Assembly: GCF_000695625.1 (NCBI RefSeq)
Contig: NZ_JMQI01000071.1
Location: 1 to 64,000 of the forward strand
From: Amycolatopsis rifamycinica
GTDB taxonomy: Bacteria > Actinomycetota > Actinomycetes > Mycobacteriales > Pseudonocardiaceae
Length of the DNA: 64,000 bases
Direction of reading: 5' to 3'
Part shown: piece by piece, positions 59,269 through 64,000 of the stretch
Layout: every line of letters begins with the position of its first letter
Numbering within the stretch: position 1 is the stretch's first letter
Program-made: the position numbers and the translations under genes
The notes under the pieces: generated by a model
What the model was told of the DNA's origin: nothing
Database searches by the model: none
Seen by the model: the letters and a program-made list of their open reading frames with translations, nothing else

Positions 59269-60320
59269 TCACGAGGTCCGCCCGGAAGGTGGCCGGCTGG
59301 CCGTGGCCAGGGCGGCGGCCGCGATGGTGACCGCGGCGAGGACGAGGCAGGCGTGGGCGTAGCCGCCGAGCACGCCGGCCAACGCGGCGCCCCCGAACGG
59401 GACGAGGGCCATGGTGATGGTCATCGGTGCGGCCAGCAGGCCGTTGAGCCGTCCATAGTGGACCGCGCCCCAGCGGTCGGTGATCGCGGTGGACTGCAAC
59501 AGGGTGAAGACCCCGCGGGCCATCCCGGCCACGACAGCCGCGGTGCGGGCGCGGACGCCGGTGCGCCGCGACAGCGTTGCGTAGCCGAGCCGGCCCAGCA
59601 CCTGCCCCGCGCCGCCGCGAACGCCGAGAACGTCGTCAGGCTCAACGCGATCACCAGCACCAAGAACGCGCCGCTGCGCGCGATCCGCCGCGGGTCGGCG
59701 TGCTCGGTGTGACCGGCCGGCTCGGCGTCCGGCCACGGCCCTCGCAAGCCCCACGCGTGCAACGGGATGGTGATCGCCGCCAGGACGACGGCCAGCACCA
59801 GGTAGGTGTGGCGCCAGTCCAGGTGGGCGGCCAGCAGTGCGGTCACCGGGGCGAACACCGTGCTCGCCAGCCCGCCGGCCAGGGTGAGGACCGTCAGCGC
59901 GGGCACCCGGCGAGGCCCGTACCAACGGGTCAGCGCCGCGAACGCCGGCGCGTAGAGCACTCCGCTCATCGCCGCGCCGGTCACCGCCCACGCGGCGACG
60001 AACCAGGCGAGGTCCGGCGCGGTCGCCACCGCGACGACGGACAGGACACCGAGCACCGAGCCGGTGGTCATCACCGCGCGGGGCCCCCGCCGGTCGAGCC
60101 ACCGTCCGACCGGGATCCCCGCCACCGCGGTGACGAGCTGCGCACCGGACAGCGCCGCGACCACCGCCGTCGTCGGCCACCCCGTCGCCCGCGCGATGTC
60201 CGGCGCGAGCACCGGGAACGCGTAGTACAGGATTCCCCAGCTGGTGATCTGGGTGACGCACAGGACCGCGAGCACCCGGCGCAGTCCCGACCTGCTCAGG
60301 GACTGCGCCGCGATGCCCAT
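59269..60320 (-). pseudogene. MFS transporter of the arsenic module, frameshifted as read
   Basis: The N-terminal ~235 residues, from ATG 60320 (MGIAAQSLSRSGLRRVLAVL), continue in one frame through LTTFSAFAA. The remaining ~115 residues (GQVLGRLGYATLS through TASRPPSGRTS) lie in another frame. The switch falls in the G+C run 59604-59618, where one extra base would restore FAAAAGQVLG and a full 12-helix MFS protein. It is either a real pseudogene or a sequencing error. It follows the ArsO-like gene by 8 bp and would be the arsenical exporter. Confidence 0.8.
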
Positions 60321-60328
60321 GATCCGGA

Positions 60329-61654
60329 TCAGCGGGACACGGCGGGCGGCGCGGACAGCGTCAACGTCTCCGGCTCGGCCGGGCCGCAGCAGCCCGAGGC
60401 GCCGCTGCCGGGCTCGTCGAACAGGCCGGCGCCGCCGCAGACCCCGGTTTCGGCCATGATCAGCTCGACCCGGGCGGCGGCCTCGTGGTCGCCGGCCAGT
60501 GCGGCGGCGATGCTGCGGACTTGCTCGTAACCGGTCTGGGCCAGGAACGTCGGCGCGCGGCCGTAGCTCTTCATCCCGGCCAGGTAGAAGTTCTGCTCCG
60601 GGTGCGACAGCTCCTTCACGCCGTGCGGGTAGACGGTGCCGCAGGAGTGCACGTTCGGGTCGACCAGCGGCGCCAGCGCGACCGGTGCCTGCAGCGTCGG
60701 GTCCAGCTCCAGCCGGATCTCCGACAGCCACGACAGCTCCGGCCGGAACCCGGTCAGCGCGATCACCTCGTCGACCGCCTCGATGCGGGCGCCGTCCGCC
60801 GACACCAGCGCGAGGCGCCCGTCGCCGGCGCGCTCGACGGCCTCGGTGCGGAACCCGGTCACGACCGTGACGAGGCCGGCGTCGACGGCTTCCTTGGCGC
60901 GCAGGCCGAGCGCGCCGCGGGCGGGCAGCTGGTCGGCTTCGCCGCCGCCGAAGGTGTTGCCGATCCCGCCGCGGCGCAGCACCCAGCTGATCCGCGTTCC
61001 GGGCTCGCCGAGGCCGGCCAGCGCGACCAGCGCGGTCAACGCCGAATGCCCGCTGCCCGCGATCACCACGTGCTTGCCCGCGTAGCGCGGCTTCTCGGTG
61101 GCGAAATCCGGGACGCGGTAGGCGATCCGGTCCGCGGCGGCGCGTTCGCCGATCGCGGGCAGGCCTTCGCCGCCGAGCGGGTTCGGCGCCGGCCAGGTGC
61201 CGGAGGCGTCGATCACCGCCTGGGCCAGGACCCGCTCCTCGGCGCCGTCGATGGTGCGGACGTGCACGGAGAAGGGCTCACCGTCGCGGCCGCTGTCGAC
61301 GATCCGGTCCCGGCCGCGCCGCGCCACGCCGATGACCTCGGCGCCGAACCGCACTTGGCCGCCGAGGGCTTCGGCCAGCGGCCGCAGGTAGCGCTCCGCC
61401 CATTCCGCGCCCGTCGGGTAGCTGCCCGCGTCGGGCCGCGTCCAGCCCGTCGGCTCGAGCAGCCGCGCGGCCGCCGCGTCCACCAGCTCCGACCACGGCG
61501 AGAACAGGCGGACGTGGTGCCACTCCGCCACGGCCGCGCCGGCCCGTTCGCCGCGCTCCAGCACCAGCGGCCGCAGACGGCGTTCCCGCAGCTGCGCGGC
61601 CGCGGCCAGCCCCACCGGCCCCGCGCCGACCACCACGACAGGCAACTCGCTCAT
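60329..61654 (-). CDS. ArsO-like FAD/NAD(P)-binding flavoprotein
   Basis: A 441-residue flavoprotein. The FAD fold VVVVGAGPVGLAAAAQL starts the protein, and the second nucleotide fold HVVIAGSGHSALTALVAL lies near residue 195. The YLAGMKSYGRAPTFL and Cys-rich C-terminus (CGGAGLF, GCCGP) match the monooxygenase-like flavoproteins of actinobacterial ars clusters. It probably acts on arsenicals, though the reaction is unproven. It diverges from the ArsR-ArsN gene across a large inverted repeat. Confidence 0.82.
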   Translation of the reverse strand: MSELPVVVVGAGPVGLAAAAQLRERRLRPLVLERGERAGAAVAEWHHVRLFSPWSELVDAAAARLLEPTGWTRPDAGSYPTGAEWAERYLRPLAEALGGQVRFGAEVIGVARRGRDRIVDSGRDGEPFSVHVRTIDGAEERVLAQAVIDASGTWPAPNPLGGEGLPAIGERAAADRIAYRVPDFATEKPRYAGKHVVIAGSGHSALTALVALAGLGEPGTRISWVLRRGGIGNTFGGGEADQLPARGALGLRAKEAVDAGLVTVVTGFRTEAVERAGDGRLALVSADGARIEAVDEVIALTGFRPELSWLSEIRLELDPTLQAPVALAPLVDPNVHSCGTVYPHGVKELSHPEQNFYLAGMKSYGRAPTFLAQTGYEQVRSIAAALAGDHEAAARVELIMAETGVCGGAGLFDEPGSGASGCCGPAEPETLTLSAPPAVSR

Positions 61655-61700
61655 CCCGGCCCACCCTTCATCGATGACGCTCTATCAATGCCGGGCAATG

Positions 61701-61744
61701 TATCGACCGCCATCGATTGACGCAACCATCGATGACGGTCGATA
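61701..61744. promoter_or_regulatory. Divergent ars operator (17-bp arms)
   Basis: TATCGACCGCCATCGAT (61701-61717) and its near complement at 61728-61744 match at 16 of 17 positions around a 10-bp spacer. Further ATCGAT and ATCAAT copies flank it. The site lies between the ArsO-like gene and the arsR-arsN start, ending 9 bp before the latter. Confidence 0.75.
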
Positions 61745-61753
61745 CTGTCGGCC

Positions 61754-62596
61754 ATGACGACGACGCTCCCGCTCACGACGCCGGTGCTCCCGGACGCCGA
61801 GGCCGCGACCTACGCGGAGTGGTTCTCCTGCCTGGCCGAGCCGATGCGGGTGAAGATCCTGCACACCGTCGCCACGGCGGGCCGGGAGCTGACCATCGGC
61901 GGGCTGACCGAGATCATGGGGATCAGCCAGCCCACGGTCTCCCACCACGTGCGCAAGCTCGCCGACGTCGGCTTCCTGCACCTGCGCAAGCGCGGCACCG
62001 CCACGGTCGTCTCGGTCAACCCGGCCTGCTGCACCGGCCTCCCGCACGCCGCCGACGCCGTCATGGGGATGCTGGCGCCGCGCCCGTGCTGCCCGGACAA
62101 CCTGCCCGAGGACGTCACCGTCCGCCCGCTGCGCCGCGGGGACTGGGCCGCGGTCCGCCGGATCTACGGCGAAGGCATGGCCACCGGCATCGCCACCTTC
62201 GAGACCGAGGTGCCCAGCCGCGAGGACCTGCACGCGAAGTGGCTGCCCGGGCACCGCTGGGTCGCCGAGATCGACGGCCGGGTGGTGGGCTGGGCCGCCG
62301 CCGCGCCGGTCTCCAGCCGCGAGTGCTACGCCGGCGTCGCCGAGACGTCGATCTACGTCGCCGACGGCCACCGCGGCCGCGGCGTCGGCAAGGCGCTGAT
62401 CCACAAGCAGGTCACCGAGGCCGACGCAGACGGTCTGTGGACGCTGCAAACCTCGATCTTCAACGAGAACCGGGCGTCGATCGCGCTGCACCGCACCGCC
62501 GGCTACCGCACCCTCGGCGTCCGCGAACGCATCGCCCAGCGCGACGGCGTCTGGCACGACACCGTGTTCCTGGAACGCCGCAGCCCGGTGCGCTGA
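61754..62596 (+). CDS. ArsR-ArsN fusion: arsenic-responsive repressor plus GNAT acetyltransferase
   Basis: The 280-residue fusion has an ArsR winged-helix N-terminus (residues ~18-100, DNA helix GISQPTVSHHVRKLADVGFL). Cysteine pairs C92-C93 and C112-C113 could bind As(III). From residue ~120 a phosphinothricin-acetyltransferase-like GNAT domain follows, with VRPLRRGDWAAVRRIYGEG and the acetyl-CoA loop YVADGHRGRGVGKALI. ArsN1 proteins acetylate arsinothricin, an organoarsenical antibiotic. The enzyme and its regulator are thus one polypeptide. It controls the divergent ArsO-like/MFS genes. Confidence 0.9.
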   Translation: MTTTLPLTTPVLPDAEAATYAEWFSCLAEPMRVKILHTVATAGRELTIGGLTEIMGISQPTVSHHVRKLADVGFLHLRKRGTATVVSVNPACCTGLPHAADAVMGMLAPRPCCPDNLPEDVTVRPLRRGDWAAVRRIYGEGMATGIATFETEVPSREDLHAKWLPGHRWVAEIDGRVVGWAAAAPVSSRECYAGVAETSIYVADGHRGRGVGKALIHKQVTEADADGLWTLQTSIFNENRASIALHRTAGYRTLGVRERIAQRDGVWHDTVFLERRSPVR

Positions 62597-62610
62597 GGCC
62601 GCCGGAACGC

Positions 62611-63123
62611 TCAGCGGGCGACCGCCCCCAGGGTGATCTTCAGCTTGTGCGTCACCTCGTCGGCGGCGTCGCGGTCGACGCCGAGGGAGATCGAGCCCGT
62701 TTCGGTGATCGCGAAGCTGAGCTCGACCGTGCTTTCCTTGAGCACGAACGGGTCGTCCCCGCCGGCCGCGCGGTCGACCAGGGCGAGGATGGTCTCGATG
62801 GCTTCGACGAGCACCGCGTCCACGCCGCCGTCGCGGATTTCGTGCCCCGGCGCGAGGTCCGGGGGCACCAGGGTGACGTCGATGGTGTGGGTGTTCTTCG
62901 TGGTCGACGCGCCGCCGAGCTTCACGTTCATGCCGATGAACGGGATCTTGAACTCCAGCTTGGCGCCCGCGGTCGTGGTCGCCACCGCGTTGAGGTTCAG
63001 CTGGATCGAGACGACCCGCAGCGCCCGGCCGGCGTCGCCGGCCGAGATGCCCGCTTCCTTCACGGCCGCCTTGACCGCGTCGATCAGGCTGTCGACGGAC
63101 ACCCCGGTGTCGGTGATTTCCAT
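62611..63123 (-). CDS. Tandem trypco2-like domain protein
   Basis: A 170-residue soluble protein built from two similar halves. Residues ~8-88 contain SLIDAVKAAVKEAG, a strand region and NTHTIDVTLVPP. Residues ~104-170 contain LVEAIETILALVDRA, ESTVELSFAITE and VTHKLKITLG. The helix-strand-strand order with a terminal T-H-x-(I/L)-x-(V/I)-T-L is that of trypco2 domains, which occur with trypsin-like and CHAT peptidases in predicted bacterial conflict systems. It lies 21 bp downstream of the CHAT gene on the same strand. Confidence 0.72.
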   Translation of the reverse strand: MEITDTGVSVDSLIDAVKAAVKEAGISAGDAGRALRVVSIQLNLNAVATTTAGAKLEFKIPFIGMNVKLGGASTTKNTHTIDVTLVPPDLAPGHEIRDGGVDAVLVEAIETILALVDRAAGGDDPFVLKESTVELSFAITETGSISLGVDRDAADEVTHKLKITLGAVAR

Positions 63124-63144
63124 GGTCGGGCGGTTCCTCCGTGG

Positions 63145-64000
63145 TCAGTGGGTGCGGGCGTGCGGGTCGCCGTAGACGGTGTAGGCGAGCCAGGTGGGGT
63201 CCGGCTGTTCCCGGACCACCGTCTGCCGGGCGAGCAGGGTGGCTCGGCCGAGCGGCTCGCCGGCCTGCAGGAAGCCGTAGAAGAGTTCGGCGAACGCGCC
63301 GGCGCTGTCGCTGCGGACCGGCCATAGCGTCCCGACGAAGGCCCCGGCGCCGGCGGCCATGAACTGCTGCGCCCAGCCGACCATCCGGGTGTACTCCGGG
63401 ACGCTGCCGGCCGTGCGGCAGGCGTTGAGGAAGACCAGCGGGCTCTGCGCCGCGAGCGAGTTCCGCACGGTCGCGCTGTTCAGCAGGGCCGGCACGAACG
63501 GACCGCCGTTCATCTCGATCGCCGAGCCTGCCTGGGGGGAAAAACTGTTGTGGCAGGCGAAGTGCAGCGGTCCGCAGCGGCCGGAGGCCAGCAGGTCGAG
63601 CAGGGCGTCGAGCTCGTCGACGACCCCCGCGGCGCCGAGCACCGCGCTGAGCGCGTCGATCTCCTGGCGCGCGTTGGCCGGTGAGCGGCCGGAAAGGACG
63701 TAGGTGCACGGCGAGATCGAGATCCGGTGACACCGCTGCTGCCCGAACACCCGCCGCAGCACCGGGAACTGCTCGACGAGGAACCCGTGGTCCGAGCCCG
63801 GCCGCAGGGGGTACAGCAGTTCCCACGGGACGACGTCGTGGCTGGTGGCGATGGTGAAGGACGAAATCTGGTCACGCAGCTGCCAGAACTGCTCCTTGAT
63901 CAGGCCCGGCACCACCTGCTCCCACAGGCCGATCCCGGTTTCCTGCAGCCACCGCGCGGCGGTGGCCGGCGAGTACGCCCCGCGGCCCGCCGCCAGCTGC
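63145..64000 (-). CDS. CHAT-domain (caspase-like) peptidase, 5' end outside the window
   Basis: The frame is open from the stop at 63145 to the window edge, giving at least 284 residues; the start is not in view. The CHAT fold is recognised by DVVPWELLYPLRP, the catalytic His in LHFACHNSF (codon near 63551) and the catalytic Cys in LVFLNACRTAG (codon near 63419). The end has GTLWPVRSDSAGAFAELFYG, also typical. CHAT proteases are activated by partner proteins and cleave specific targets. The missing N-terminus may hold a sensor or effector-associated domain. Confidence 0.88.
   Translation of the reverse strand, partial: QLAAGRGAYSPATAARWLQETGIGLWEQVVPGLIKEQFWQLRDQISSFTIATSHDVVPWELLYPLRPGSDHGFLVEQFPVLRRVFGQQRCHRISISPCTYVLSGRSPANARQEIDALSAVLGAAGVVDELDALLDLLASGRCGPLHFACHNSFSPQAGSAIEMNGGPFVPALLNSATVRNSLAAQSPLVFLNACRTAGSVPEYTRMVGWAQQFMAAGAGAFVGTLWPVRSDSAGAFAELFYGFLQAGEPLGRATLLARQTVVREQPDPTWLAYTVYGDPHARTH

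Noticed and set aside
1..64000. CRISPR arrays, rRNA genes, insertion sequences and prophage genes
   Set aside because: No regular spacer-repeat array, rRNA sequence, transposase, integrase or phage structural gene was seen.

Overview
The window is a high-GC actinobacterial chromosome segment, most likely from the Pseudonocardiales and probably an Amycolatopsis-type organism. The evidence is the GC-rich third codon positions, the frequent GTG/TTG starts, XRE-DUF397 pairs, F420-dependent enzymes and DtxR/IdeR iron boxes. The order prs - glmU - TetR - mfd - mazG - lytic transglycosylase - eno - divIC/ftsB - DUF501 - ppx matches, from memory, the Rv1017c-Rv1026 order of Mycobacterium tuberculosis, with accessory genes inserted between the core genes.

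Layout. 0-4.4 kb: prs-glmU, a diguanylate cyclase and tRNA-Gln on the minus strand. 4.5-13 kb: an acyl desaturase with a 20-bp operator-like palindrome, an Rv1019-like TetR regulator, a GNAT protein, a tandem Nudix pair, an SDR enzyme, a beta-lactamase-fold serine hydrolase, a sugar-dehydrogenase-like lipoprotein, and a divergent XRE regulator / LLM oxidoreductase pair. 13-20 kb: mfd, an XRE-DUF397 pair, a SurA-like lipoprotein and mazG. 20-24.4 kb: a tightly overlapped ECF sigma / zf-HC2 membrane protein / ABC exporter operon. 24.6-30.1 kb: a PPOX-fold protein, an SGNH hydrolase, a TetR regulator, and the efeUOB iron-uptake operon with two iron boxes upstream. 30.3-37.2 kb: two lytic transglycosylases, eno, a DivIC-like protein, DUF501 and ppx. 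37.2-43.2 kb: an unusual 21-bp-period inverted repeat array followed by an oppABCDF-type peptide importer. 43.3-48.5 kb: a secreted subtilase, then four paralogous membrane proteins ending in a coupled 19-residue ORF. 48.5-53 kb: an S10-like peptidase, endonuclease V coupled to a uracil-DNA glycosylase, a type II NADH dehydrogenase, and a tRNA with a UAA anticodon but a short variable loop.

53-64 kb is accessory. It holds an ECF42-like sigma/DGPF operon with SRPBCC and AhpD-like enzymes, and a secreted five-repeat tachylectin-like propeller protein divergent from an AraC regulator. A CmtR-type metal sensor is coupled to a CDF metal transporter behind a 13-bp-armed operator. An arsenic module follows, with an ArsR-ArsN (sensor-acetyltransferase) fusion divergent from an ArsO-like flavoprotein and an MFS transporter that is frameshifted as read. 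At the right edge a two-gene unit encodes a duplicated trypco2-like protein and a CHAT (caspase-like) peptidase cut by the window end. This is the best candidate for a conflict or regulated-proteolysis system.

No rRNA, CRISPR array, integrase or transposase was seen.
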